This document shows positions 1 to 9,708 of a stretch of 20,449 bases of DNA, in pieces. The position numbers and the translations under genes are program-made. This DNA is from an uncultured Curtobacterium sp. Lineage in GTDB: Bacteria > Actinomycetota > Actinomycetes > Actinomycetales > Microbacteriaceae. The notes beneath the pieces were generated by a model. That model ran no database searches and was not told the origin of the DNA. It saw nothing but the letters and a program-made list of their open reading frames with translations. The stretch's first letter is position 1, and every line of letters begins with the position of its first letter. The DNA lies in NCBI GenBank assembly GCA_913774725.1, contig CAJYIG010000001.1, positions 1 to 20,449 of the forward strand. Reading direction: 5' to 3'.

Positions 1-1121
<1,121 letters not shown>

Positions 1122-1252
1122 GTGGCTTGGTCACCTTTCTGGTGGCCCACCGGGTGTCGGCCGGGAGGCACTGGTTCCGTCGGTCGCGCCGGGCGCGACC
1201 ACAGGGGGTCGGGACTGGTCGACGCGGCTGGCACCGCGCCTCCAGGCCGGGA
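1122..1252 (-). repeat. gyrB-gyrA spacer with a strong inverted repeat
   Basis: The 131-nt spacer contains GGTCGCGCC at 1182-1190 and its exact complement GGCGCGACC at 1192-1200, separated by one base. As RNA this gives a 7-8 bp GC stem with a tiny loop. There is no T-run after it on the minus strand. It may be a leaky terminator, a processing site or an mRNA stabiliser that adjusts GyrA relative to GyrB. The sequence shows only the hairpin; its role is inference. Confidence 0.5.
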
Positions 1253-3307
<2,055 letters not shown>

Positions 3308-3312
3308 TCACC

Positions 3313-3318
3313 AGTCTA
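3313..3318 (-). promoter_or_regulatory. Possible gyrB -10 element
   Basis: On the minus strand TAGACT (TANNNT pattern) sits about 50 nt upstream of the gyrB ATG in the dciA-gyrB spacer. No convincing -35 hexamer is seen at 16-19 nt. The call rests on a hexamer alone. Confidence 0.3.
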
Positions 3319-3328
3319 CCGCAGGACC

Positions 3329-3369
3329 CCCGTCCCGAGGGCTTGTCCGGCCTCCAGACGGGCTTTTTT
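3329..3369 (+). terminator. Intrinsic terminator on the plus strand, antisense to the gyrB-dciA operon
   Basis: CCCGTC (3329-3334) pairs with GACGGG (3357-3362), and GAGG (3337-3340) pairs with CCTC (3351-3354), giving a two-part stem with a 2x2 internal loop and a 10-nt apical loop. It is followed directly by CTTTTTT (3363-3369). This is the only classical U-tract terminator seen in the window. It is oriented plus while both flanking genes are minus. On the minus strand the A-run precedes the stem, so it would not terminate dciA transcripts. Confidence 0.6.
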
Positions 3370-3394
3370 CGTTCCCGAGGACGATTTCGTCTGG

Positions 3395-3895
3395 CTAGCC
3401 GTAGGTGTCGCGGGGGCCGCGCCCCTGGACGGTCCTGGGGCCGCGTTTCCACGTGGGGGCGTCCGGTCCGGAAACCCTGATCGACTGCACACCCGCTCCG
3501 GGGTGCCGCTCGGCGATCGTGGTGGTGACGGTCGCGCGCATCAGTCGGAGCTGCGTCGCCCAGGCCGTCGAGTCGCAGCGGATCACGAGCGTGCCGTCGT
3601 CGATGGTCATCGGGCGGGAGTGCTTCGCGAGCTCGTCACCGACCACCGCCGGCCAGTCCACGAAGAGCTCCGAGCGTGCCAGGGGCTCCGACCAGCCGAG
3701 CTCCTGCGCGAGCGCACCGACCACGTCGCCGAGGCCTCGGGGCTCACGACCCTTGCCGTACGGGACGGTGTCCGCGTCGAGTTCGCGGGACCGCCGGCGT
3801 CGGGCGTCGACGGTGCGGAGCGATGGGTCGCCGAAGACGGCCCGCAGGTGGCGGTACACCCGCGCGGGCTCGGTCGGCTTCCACGGCTTCGGCAT
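3395..3895 (-). CDS. dciA: DUF721 family protein, DciA-type helicase loader/operator
   Basis: 166-aa protein of the DUF721 family, encoded between recF and gyrB as in many actinobacteria (M. tuberculosis Rv0004 position). DciA proteins help load or operate the replicative helicase DnaB in bacteria lacking DnaC/DnaI. The N-terminus (1-55) is basic, with RRRRSR at 33-38. The conserved core has LFVDWPAVVGDELAKHS at about 77-93, with Trp81 and His92, and GTLVIRCDSTAWATQL at about 101-116, a KH-like fold region. The C-terminal tail is short and Arg/Gly-rich. The ATG shares one base with the recF TGA (TGATG at 3893-3897), so translation is probably coupled. Helicase function is inferred from family and context. 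Confidence 0.85.
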   Translation of the reverse strand: MPKPWKPTEPARVYRHLRAVFGDPSLRTVDARRRRSRELDADTVPYGKGREPRGLGDVVGALAQELGWSEPLARSELFVDWPAVVGDELAKHSRPMTIDDGTLVIRCDSTAWATQLRLMRATVTTTIAERHPGAGVQSIRVSGPDAPTWKRGPRTVQGRGPRDTYG

Positions 3896-5211
3896 CAGGC
3901 GGTCGCATCCGGCTCGGCGGCGTCGACCCCGGCGGCGTCGACTCCGGCGGCGTCGACTCCGGCGAAACCGGCGGAACCAGGTTCCGGACTCGGAACCGTG
4001 CTCTTCCGCGGTGCTGTGTCCGGGACCTGGTTCCCTGCGCCCGGGTCGTCCGTGACGATCGTGCCCGCCTCGATCCGGACCGTGTGCGCCGCGAGCTGCT
4101 CCGGCACGTCGCCGAACACCGCGGCGGTGATGAGGACCTGCTCGTAGTCGGCGACCGCACCCGCGAGTCGTTCGCGACGCGACTCGTCGAGTTCGGCGAA
4201 CACGTCGTCGAGGATGATGATCGGGTCGCCGAGCGTCGACTCGGCCCGGAGCACGGCGGCGCCGGCGAGCTTGATCGCGAGTGCGAACGACCAGGACTCG
4301 CCGTGACTGGCGTACCCGCGGGCAGGTAACCCGTTCAGCTGGAAGAGCACATCGTCGCGGTGGGGCCCGACGAGCGTCAGTCCGCGGTCGAGTTCGTCCT
4401 TCCGGCGACGCTCCAGGGCGCCCCGGAAGGCGTCGGCCGCTGCCGCCACGGACACCGGCTCGTCCGGTGTCCCGAGCACCGGGTCGGTCGCTGCGGCGTC
4501 CTCGGGGTCCCCGCCCCGGACGCTGAGCACACCCGAGATCGTCGCCTCGTGCCGTTCGCCGGCCACCGTGGCGTAGGCCTCGGTGACGAACGGTGCGAGT
4601 CGGCGGGTCAGGTGGTCGCGTGCGGCGATGATCTCCGCGCCGAACGCGACGAGCCGGTCGTCCCAGACGTCGAGCGTGGCGAGCGATCCCGAGCGTGCAC
4701 CGGTCGCTCGGGCCGACTTGAGCAGGGTGTTCCGCTGCTTCAGGGTCCGGCCGTAGTCGGCGAGCACGCCCTGCATCCGCGGAGCGATCTGCCCGAGGAG
4801 CTCGTCGAGCATCCGTCGGCGGCCGGACGGTTCACCGCGGACGAGCGCCAGGTCCTCGGGGGCGAAGAGCACGCTGGCGCAGTACCGCGGCAGTTCGCGG
4901 GGCTTGATCGCCGCGCGGTTGACCTGCGCACGGTTGGAGCCGGTGCGGTTGATCTGCACCTCGGCCAGGATGCTGCGGTCCTCGTGGGCCAGTCGTGCAC
5001 GCACGATCGCGGCGTCGCACCCCTGGCGGACGAGGGCCGCGTCGGTCGGCACCCGGTGCGACCCGAGCGTCGACAGGTACCCGATCGCCTCGACGAGGTT
5101 GGTCTTGCCCTGGCCGTTCCGTCCGACGAACAGGTTCGGCCCGCGTGCGAGGTCGACGTCCGCCTCCCGGTAGTTCCGGAAGTCGGAGAGTTGCAGGTGG
5201 TCGACGTGCAC
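3895..5211 (-). CDS. recF: DNA replication and repair protein RecF
   Basis: SMC-like ATPase that assists RecA loading at gapped DNA and replication restart; cytoplasmic. 438 aa. Walker A is GRNGQGKT at residues 30-37. The signature region is SHGESWSFALAIKLA, and Walker B is IIILDDVFAELD. The start is GTG at 5211 because the conserved N-terminus (VDHLQLSDFRNY) needs it; no clear Shine-Dalgarno is visible. It is longer than the usual 360-400 aa. After the conserved end (ITAAVFGDVPEQL) comes a tail of roughly 65 residues rich in Ala/Pro/Gly/Asp that includes AGVDA three times. recF lies 33 nt from gnd and overlaps dciA. Confidence 0.95.
   Translation of the reverse strand: MHVDHLQLSDFRNYREADVDLARGPNLFVGRNGQGKTNLVEAIGYLSTLGSHRVPTDAALVRQGCDAAIVRARLAHEDRSILAEVQINRTGSNRAQVNRAAIKPRELPRYCASVLFAPEDLALVRGEPSGRRRMLDELLGQIAPRMQGVLADYGRTLKQRNTLLKSARATGARSGSLATLDVWDDRLVAFGAEIIAARDHLTRRLAPFVTEAYATVAGERHEATISGVLSVRGGDPEDAAATDPVLGTPDEPVSVAAAADAFRGALERRRKDELDRGLTLVGPHRDDVLFQLNGLPARGYASHGESWSFALAIKLAGAAVLRAESTLGDPIIILDDVFAELDESRRERLAGAVADYEQVLITAAVFGDVPEQLAAHTVRIEAGTIVTDDPGAGNQVPDTAPRKSTVPSPEPGSAGFAGVDAAGVDAAGVDAAEPDATA
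3916..3960. repeat. Three tandem 15-bp repeats in the 3' end of recF
   Basis: The unit GGCGGCGTCGACTCC occurs at 3916-3930 (one base different, ACCCC), 3931-3945 and 3946-3960. It is in frame with recF and encodes repeating AGVDA in the non-conserved tail. Copy number probably varies between strains (inference). Confidence 0.9.
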
Positions 5212-5227
5212 GCGGGCCGGGACGAGC

Positions 5228-5243
5228 TCAGGTGGTGACCTGA
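5228..5243 (-). repeat. Small hairpin between gnd and recF
   Basis: TCAGGT (5228-5233) and ACCTGA (5238-5243) form a perfect 6-bp stem with a 4-nt loop, immediately after the gnd TAG and 16 nt before the recF GTG. It lies where a recF ribosome binding site would be, and no good Shine-Dalgarno is visible there. It may reduce recF translation (inference). Confidence 0.4.
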
Positions 5244-5244
5244 A

Positions 5245-6132
5245 CTACGCCTTCTTGACGGCGTGGCCGCCGAACTGGTTGCGCAGGGCGGCGACGGCCT
5301 TCATCGTCGGGGACGCGCTGCCCTGACGCGACACGAAGCGCGCGAAGATCGAGGCGGAGATGGTCGGCATCGGGACGGCGTGCTCGATGGCCTCTTCCAC
5401 GGTCCAGCGACCCTCGCCCGAGTCCTCGACGTAGCCCTCGATCGCGTCGAGCTTCGGGTCCTCGTTCAGCGCGAGGACCATGAGGTCGAGCAGCCAGGAG
5501 CGCACGACGGTGCCGCGCTGCCACCCGGCGAAGACCGCGGGGACGTCCTTGATGATGTCCTTGGCCTCGAGGAGCTCGTAGCCCTCGCCGTAGGCCTGCA
5601 TGATCGCGTACTCGATGCCGTTGTGGACCATCTTGGCGTAGTGACCGGCACCGACGGGGCCGGCGTGCGAGAAGCCCTCCTCGCGCGGGCCCTCGGGGCG
5701 GAGCGCGTCGAAGACCGGCATCGCGAACTCGACGTCCTCGGGGGCGCCACCGACCATCAGGCCGTAGCCGTTGTCCTTGCCCCAGACACCACCGGACACA
5801 CCGGCGTCCATGTAGCGGATGCCCTTGGCACCGAGCTGCTCGGCGTGGATCGTGTCGTCGAGCCACTTCGAGTTGCCGCCGTCGATCACGAGGTCACCCT
5901 CGGACAGGACGCCGGCGAGGTCGGTGATCACGTCGTCGGTGATCTTGCCGTGCGGGACCATGACCCACACGAGCTTCTTGCCCTCGGGCAGAGCGGCTGC
6001 GAGTGCGCCGAGGTCGGCGACGTCGGAGACGGCGGGGTTCGCGTCGTACCCGGTGACCTCGATGCCTGCGTTGCGGAGACGGGCACGCATGTTGTTGCCC
6101 ATGCGACCGAGGCCGACAAGACCGATGTGCAT
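5245..6132 (-). CDS. gnd: 6-phosphogluconate dehydrogenase, decarboxylating, short NAD-type
   Basis: Converts 6-phosphogluconate to ribulose 5-phosphate and CO2 in the pentose phosphate pathway. 295 aa, the length of the short (GndA/YqeC-like) class rather than the ~470-aa NADP enzyme. The dinucleotide site is GLGRMG at 7-12. Asp30 ends the second strand (GYDAN), where NADP enzymes carry Asn-Arg, which suggests NAD preference (inference). Substrate and catalytic motifs are DGGNSKW (84-90), GVSGGVWG (111-118), Lys167 and HNGIEY (170-175). The ATG at 6132 follows AGAGGAAATC, a strong ribosome binding site. It sits inside a replication operon, an arrangement seen in other actinobacteria. Confidence 0.93.
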   Translation of the reverse strand: MHIGLVGLGRMGNNMRARLRNAGIEVTGYDANPAVSDVADLGALAAALPEGKKLVWVMVPHGKITDDVITDLAGVLSEGDLVIDGGNSKWLDDTIHAEQLGAKGIRYMDAGVSGGVWGKDNGYGLMVGGAPEDVEFAMPVFDALRPEGPREEGFSHAGPVGAGHYAKMVHNGIEYAIMQAYGEGYELLEAKDIIKDVPAVFAGWQRGTVVRSWLLDLMVLALNEDPKLDAIEGYVEDSGEGRWTVEEAIEHAVPMPTISASIFARFVSRQGSASPTMKAVAALRNQFGGHAVKKA

Positions 6133-6155
6133 GATTTCCTCTTCTGTTCGTCGTC

Positions 6156-6183
6156 GCGCTGGTGGCCAGTGGCGCGTCAGCGC
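6156..6183 (-). repeat. Hairpin in the dnaN-gnd spacer
   Basis: GCGCTG (6156-6161) pairs with CAGCGC (6178-6183) around a 16-nt loop, within the 69-nt gap between the dnaN stop and the gnd start. No T-run follows. It is at most a weak terminator or processing site. Confidence 0.3.
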
Positions 6184-6201
6184 AGTGGTACGGCTGTTGC
6201 G

Positions 6202-7347
6202 CTATCGCAGCAGGAGATTGGGCTGCAGCAGGTACCGGTATCCGTCCGTCGCCGGGGCCTCCTGCGAGGTCTGGCCGGTGATGAGCACCGGACCCGGCTT
6301 GTTGGGGTTCTCCGTCTTGGTGAAGGAGATGCGGACGAACTCGGAGTGCACCGCGTTCAACCCGTCCAGGAGGAAGGCGGGCTTCAGCGAGACAACCGTT
6401 TCCTCCCCGGTCAGCAACGCACTGATCGACTCTGACGCCTGCGCTTGTTCGGATCCGATCGCCTCGAGCGTGAGCCCGTCGACCGAGAAGGAGAACCGGA
6501 GCGCCGCCTCGCGCTCCAGGACGAGGGAGACCCGTCGGACGGCCTCGACCAGCTCGGCGGTGTTGATCACCGCGTGGTCGTCCACCGTCTCGGGGAAGAG
6601 CCGGCGGACCGGCGGGTAGTTGCCCTTGATGAGCAGCGACGTCACGGTCTTGTCGTCGGCGTGGAACGCGATGAGCTCACGGTCCGACGAGCCGCTGATC
6701 GACACCGAGACGGTCGAGGCCGAGCCGAAGGTCCGGCCGACCTCCTGCAGGGTGCGGGCAGGGACGAGCGCGTGCAGCGGGTCCGACCCGACGCGACCGG
6801 AGTCCCATGCGATCGTCCGGACCGCGACGCGGTAGCGGTCGGTGGCGATGAGCGACAGGTCGTTGTCGCCGACCTCGAGCTGCACACCCGTGATGACCGG
6901 GGTGACGTCGTCGCGGCTCGCGGCGACGGCGACCTGGGACACCGCCTCGGAGAACGCATCGCCGGGCACGACCCCGGTCTGCTCGCCGATCTCGGGCAGG
7001 GTCGGGTACTCCTCGACCGGCATCGACAGCAGCGTGAAGTGCGCCGAGCCGCAGGTGACCGAGATCTTCGTGTCCTCGGTGGTGAAGGTCACCGGGGCGT
7101 TCGGGAGTCGGCTCGAGATGTCGTTGAGCAGGCGGCCGGAGACGAGCACGGTGCCCGGTTCGTCGATCTGCGCCGTGATCGAGGTCTGGGCCGAGACCTC
7201 GTAGTCGAACGACGACAGCGTGAGTCGGTCGCCCTCGGCGTGGATGAGGACGCCGGACAGGATCGGGAGGGTCGTGCGCTGTGGGAGGAGCTTCACCGCG
7301 AAGGAGACGGCTTCGGAGAAGACGTCCCGGTTGACCTCGAACTTCAC
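6202..7347 (-). CDS. dnaN: DNA polymerase III subunit beta (sliding clamp)
   Basis: Ring-shaped processivity clamp that tethers DNA polymerase III and other partners to DNA. The start chosen is GTG at 7347 (VKFEVNRDVFSEAV), giving 381 aa, the family length. AGGGGTCC upstream serves as ribosome binding site. The open frame continues to 7533, but that stretch lies in oriC and encodes no clamp homology. The three clamp domains are recognisable: N-terminal KLLPQRTTLPILSGVLI, central VTPVITGVQLEVGDNDLSLIATDRYR, and a C-terminal domain ending YRYLLQPNLLLR. It is the first gene left of the origin. Confidence 0.95.
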   Translation of the reverse strand: MKFEVNRDVFSEAVSFAVKLLPQRTTLPILSGVLIHAEGDRLTLSSFDYEVSAQTSITAQIDEPGTVLVSGRLLNDISSRLPNAPVTFTTEDTKISVTCGSAHFTLLSMPVEEYPTLPEIGEQTGVVPGDAFSEAVSQVAVAASRDDVTPVITGVQLEVGDNDLSLIATDRYRVAVRTIAWDSGRVGSDPLHALVPARTLQEVGRTFGSASTVSVSISGSSDRELIAFHADDKTVTSLLIKGNYPPVRRLFPETVDDHAVINTAELVEAVRRVSLVLEREAALRFSFSVDGLTLEAIGSEQAQASESISALLTGEETVVSLKPAFLLDGLNAVHSEFVRISFTKTENPNKPGPVLITGQTSQEAPATDGYRYLLQPNLLLR

Positions 7348-7463
7348 AGCTGGGACCCCTGTCGATCGGTTGGACTGTCCGGCCGCCCCATTGTGGCACA
7401 GCGGAGCAGGGCCCGGATTTCTTGTCATCCCGCCGTCCACAGGGTTGGCCCGCGGAACTTCAT

Positions 7464-7490
7464 CGTTAACCAGGATCAATGGTGTTAACG
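7464..7490. repeat. GTTAAC inverted repeat inside oriC
   Basis: CGTTAAC (7464-7470) and GTTAACG (7484-7490) are exact complements 13 nt apart, 12 bp from the nearest perfect DnaA box. It may be a protein-binding site or part of the dnaN promoter region. Its function is unknown. Confidence 0.5.
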
Positions 7491-7501
7491 CCTGTGCACA
7501 G

Positions 7502-7510
7502 TGTGGATAA
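7502..7510 (-). promoter_or_regulatory. DnaA box, perfect match
   Basis: TGTGGATAA on the plus strand is the exact complement of the consensus TTATCCACA. Confidence 0.9.
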
Positions 7511-7525
7511 CTCTGTGCATCCCGC

Positions 7526-7534
7526 TTCTCCACA
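7526..7534 (+). promoter_or_regulatory. DnaA box, one mismatch
   Basis: TTCTCCACA differs from TTATCCACA at position 3. Confidence 0.6.
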
Positions 7535-7581
7535 GGGAACTACACACGTGTGAGTTGTGAGTCGCGTGTTGACGGCGTCTG

Positions 7582-7601
7582 GATGAACAAATCTCATCTA
7601 T
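7582..7601. other. AT-rich stretch, candidate DNA unwinding element
   Basis: 14 of 20 bases are A or T in a strongly GC-rich window, and DnaA boxes flank it on both sides (nearest at 7526-7534 and 7640-7648). Assignment as the unwinding element is inference from composition and position. Confidence 0.4.
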
Positions 7602-7639
7602 CCGCTTCCATCCCCAGTCTCCACAGGTGGGGTCAGAAC

Positions 7640-7648
7640 TGTGAACAA
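7640..7648 (-). promoter_or_regulatory. DnaA box, one mismatch
   Basis: TGTGAACAA is the complement of TTGTTCACA. This matches TTWTNCACA except for G at position 3. Confidence 0.5.
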
Positions 7649-7660
7649 CAGGACCGCGTG

Positions 7661-7679
7661 TCATCCACAGTTATCCACA
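7661..7679 (+). promoter_or_regulatory. Tandem pair of DnaA boxes
   Basis: TCATCCACA (7661-7669, one mismatch) and TTATCCACA (7671-7679, perfect) are direct repeats spaced 10 bp apart, one helical turn, which suits cooperative DnaA binding. Confidence 0.85.
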
Positions 7680-7681
7680 GG

Positions 7682-7690
7682 CTTTCCACA
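7682..7690 (+). promoter_or_regulatory. DnaA box, near match
   Basis: CTTTCCACA matches TTWTNCACA except at the first base, and lies 11 bp after the perfect box. It extends the tandem array to three. Confidence 0.55.
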
Positions 7691-7787
7691 CTGGGGGAAA
7701 CTCGGCGCATGGAACCGTCTCAGATGGTGGATGCGTCCCGGAGCGGGCCGATCCGCGGTCGGCCAACGGTCTGTTCCGGTGCACGAC

Positions 7788-7835
7788 GACGGACGGGAGG
7801 CACGGTGCCGTCCCGCACCGCGCCTCCCGTCCGTC
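7788..7835 (-). terminator. Long hairpin behind dnaA, probable terminator
   Basis: A perfect 14-bp stem (7788-7801 with 7822-7835; outer arm GACGGACGGGAGGC) continues, after an A-C mismatch, into a 6-bp stem CGGTGC/GCACCG with a 6-nt loop. It begins 36 nt after the dnaA stop. No T-run follows on the minus strand, consistent with the U-less terminators described for GC-rich actinobacteria. It would shield oriC from dnaA read-through. Confidence 0.65.
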
Positions 7836-7871
7836 AGCTGGTCGCGTCCTCGTCAGCTGCTCGCTCCGGTG

Positions 7872-9338
7872 TCAGCGGTAGCGGCGGTCCTGCTTGATGC
7901 GGCTGGTCAGCTCGGTGACCTGGTTGTAGATCGACCGACGCTCCTTCATCAGCTCGGTGATCTTCTTGTTCGCGTACATGACCGTCGTGTGGTCGCGGTT
8001 GCCGAACAGTTGCCCGATCTTCGGCAGCGACAGGCTCGTCATCTCGCGGCACAGGTACATGGCGATCTGCCTGGCTGTCGCGATCGCCTGCGACCGGGAG
8101 GACCCGTAGAGGTCGTCGACCGAGAGCTTGAAGTACTCCGCGGTGTGGTTGATGATGTCCGTCGGCGCGATCACGTTGTCGTCGTCGAGGGTGATCAGAT
8201 CCTTGAGGACCGTCTGCACCAGGGCCATGTCCACGGCCGTCCGGTTCAGGCTGGCGAACGCCGTGACGCGGATGAGCGTCCCCTCGAGCTCGCGGATGTT
8301 GCTCGACACCTTCGACGCCATGAACTCGAGGATGTCGTCGGGCACCTGCAGGTGGTCGGACTGCGCCTTCTTCCGCAGGATCGCGATGCGCGTCTCGAGG
8401 TCCGGTGCCTGCACGTCCGTGATCAGGCCCCACTCGAACCGCGAGCGCATCCGGTCCTCGAAGCCGGTCAGGTGCTTCGGTGCAACGTCCGACGTGATCA
8501 CGACCTGCTTGTTGTGGTCGTGCAGCGTGTTGAACGTGTGGAAGAAGGCCTCCTGCGTGGAGTCCTTCCCCTGGAGGAACTGGATGTCGTCGATCAGCAG
8601 GATGTCGATGTCGCGGTAGCGCTGCTGGAACTGGTTCGACCGGTTGTTGGCGATCGAGTTGATGAAGTCGTTGGTGAATTCCTCGCTCGACACGTACCGG
8701 ACGCGGATGCCCGGGTACAGGCTCTCGGCGTAGTGGCCGATCGCGTGCAGCAGGTGCGTCTTGCCGAGGCCTGAGTCGCCGTAGATGAAGAGCGGGTTGT
8801 ACGCCTTCGCCGGCGCCTCGGCCACGGCGACCGCGGCGGCGTGGGCGAAGCGGTTCGACGAGCCGATGACGAAGTTGTCGAAGTTGTACTTCGGGTTGAG
8901 CCGCGACTCCGGGCGACCTCCGGTGCCCGGGGAGTCGATCTGGCTCGGTACGAACGGCGCCTCGATGTACTGCCGCGGCGCTGCGCTCTGCTCCACCGGT
9001 GCCTGCACGGGCTCGGCGTACTCGGGGACGTGGCTCGCGACGACCGGGTCGACCCGCGGCTCGGACGCCATGTCGGGGTTGACCGTGATGGCGAAGTTCG
9101 CGACCGAGTCGTCACCCACTCGCGAGACGGCCTCGGTGATGGGGACCCGGATCCGCTGCTCGAGCATGCCGCGCGTCAGGTCGTTCGGCACCTCGAGGTA
9201 GAGGGTGCCGGCGAGCACGCCCTTCGGCTCGACCAGGTTGAGGAAGCCGTGCAGCTGCGGGGTGATGCGGTCGTCCTCGGAGAGGAGGCCCAGGACGGAG
9301 GACCAGAGGTCCTCGACGGGGTCGGCCGGCATCGTCAT
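7872..9338 (-). CDS. dnaA: Chromosomal replication initiator protein DnaA
   Basis: AAA+ initiator that binds DnaA boxes and opens oriC. The start chosen is ATG at 9338 (MTMPADPVEDLW), giving 488 aa, with AGGAGA 9-10 nt upstream. Another ATG at 9332 is possible. The open frame continues to 9701 but only through the promoter region. Domain I covers about 1-90, followed by a Pro/Glu-rich linker to about 145. Walker A is GDSGLGKT at 187-194, and Walker B is ILLIDDIQF at 246-254. A sensor region TSDVAPKHLTGFEDRMRSRF follows. The C-terminal box-binding helix-turn-helix carries the DnaA signature GNRDHTTVMYA. DnaA boxes in its own upstream region suggest autoregulation. Confidence 0.97.
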   Translation of the reverse strand: MTMPADPVEDLWSSVLGLLSEDDRITPQLHGFLNLVEPKGVLAGTLYLEVPNDLTRGMLEQRIRVPITEAVSRVGDDSVANFAITVNPDMASEPRVDPVVASHVPEYAEPVQAPVEQSAAPRQYIEAPFVPSQIDSPGTGGRPESRLNPKYNFDNFVIGSSNRFAHAAAVAVAEAPAKAYNPLFIYGDSGLGKTHLLHAIGHYAESLYPGIRVRYVSSEEFTNDFINSIANNRSNQFQQRYRDIDILLIDDIQFLQGKDSTQEAFFHTFNTLHDHNKQVVITSDVAPKHLTGFEDRMRSRFEWGLITDVQAPDLETRIAILRKKAQSDHLQVPDDILEFMASKVSSNIRELEGTLIRVTAFASLNRTAVDMALVQTVLKDLITLDDDNVIAPTDIINHTAEYFKLSVDDLYGSSRSQAIATARQIAMYLCREMTSLSLPKIGQLFGNRDHTTVMYANKKITELMKERRSIYNQVTELTSRIKQDRRYR

Positions 9339-9480
9339 TCGCGCTGGTCTCCTGGTCTGGTGTCGGTGTGCTGGTGTCGGGCGTGGCCGGACACCGGTCC
9401 ACCTGGTGGGCGGTCGGTGCGCGCCGAGCCGTGTCGGCGCGGACGGTTCCACGGGGCCGGACCGCTGTTCCCCGGGGTGG

Positions 9481-9501
9481 TGATCCACAGGGTTGTCCAC
9501 A
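9481..9501 (+). promoter_or_regulatory. DnaA-box pair in the dnaA upstream region
   Basis: TGATCCACA (9481-9489) and TTGTCCACA (9493-9501) each differ from TTATCCACA by one base. They lie about 145-165 bp upstream of the dnaA start. Binding here would fit autoregulation of dnaA or an accessory part of the origin. Confidence 0.6.
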
Positions 9502-9580
9502 GTCCTGTCCACGGCGGTCCGGCTGCGGACGCTGAGGTGACTCCCCCGTCGCTCCGCGGAACGGGCCGATCGATCCCACC

Positions 9581-9586
9581 ACTGTA
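9581..9586 (-). promoter_or_regulatory. Possible dnaA -10 element
   Basis: TACAGT (TANNNT) on the minus strand lies about 245 nt upstream of the dnaA ATG, between two DnaA-box groups. No good -35 hexamer is seen. Confidence 0.3.
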
Positions 9587-9627
9587 AAGGGTCCGACCGA
9601 GTCGTACCGAACGCACGTTTTCCCCAA

Positions 9628-9636
9628 TGTGGATGA
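9628..9636 (-). promoter_or_regulatory. DnaA box, one mismatch
   Basis: TGTGGATGA is the complement of TCATCCACA. It lies between the possible dnaA -10 and the rpmH promoter. Confidence 0.55.
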
Positions 9637-9679
9637 TGATCGTGCGGATGCTCCGGCCGACCCCGGTCCTCGGCACCGT

Positions 9680-9708
9680 TTGACCTCGCCGCCCCTGTCA
9701 CGTACCGT
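9680..9708 (+). promoter_or_regulatory. rpmH operon promoter
   Basis: TTGACC (9680-9685), a 17-bp spacer and TACCGT (9703-9708) form a good housekeeping-sigma promoter. It would start transcription near 9715, leaving a leader of about 120 nt before rpmH. Confidence 0.6.

Larger units (their letters stand above)
7348..7871. other. oriC, dnaN-dnaA intergenic region
   Basis: This 524-bp gene-free spacer between divergence-conserved dnaN and dnaA holds the replication origin. Perfect TTATCCACA boxes lie at 7502-7510 (minus) and 7671-7679 (plus). Near matches lie at 7526-7534, 7640-7648, 7661-7669 and 7682-7690. Between the two groups lies a stretch of about 70% A+T (7582-7601), unusual in this GC-rich window, which may be the unwinding element. 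Genes on both sides point away from it. The part nearest dnaA (7788-7835) is a long hairpin. Confidence 0.92.

Noticed and set aside
3444..3460. CCACGTGG core in dciA as a fifth parS
   Set aside because: Only the 8-bp core is symmetric; the right arm (GGGGG) does not match GAAAC or GGAAC.
7434..7442. CCGTCCACA as an additional DnaA box in oriC
   Set aside because: It has two mismatches to TTWTNCACA in the first half; only weak binding could be expected.
7348..7533. In-frame upstream extension of dnaN by 62 codons
   Set aside because: It covers oriC including a DnaA box, has no clamp homology, and a GTG with a ribosome binding site exists at the conserved N-terminus.
9339..9701. In-frame upstream extension of dnaA by 121 residues
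   Set aside because: The residues are His/Arg/Pro-rich low complexity, cover DnaA boxes and the promoter, and the ATG at 9338 has a good AGGAGA site.
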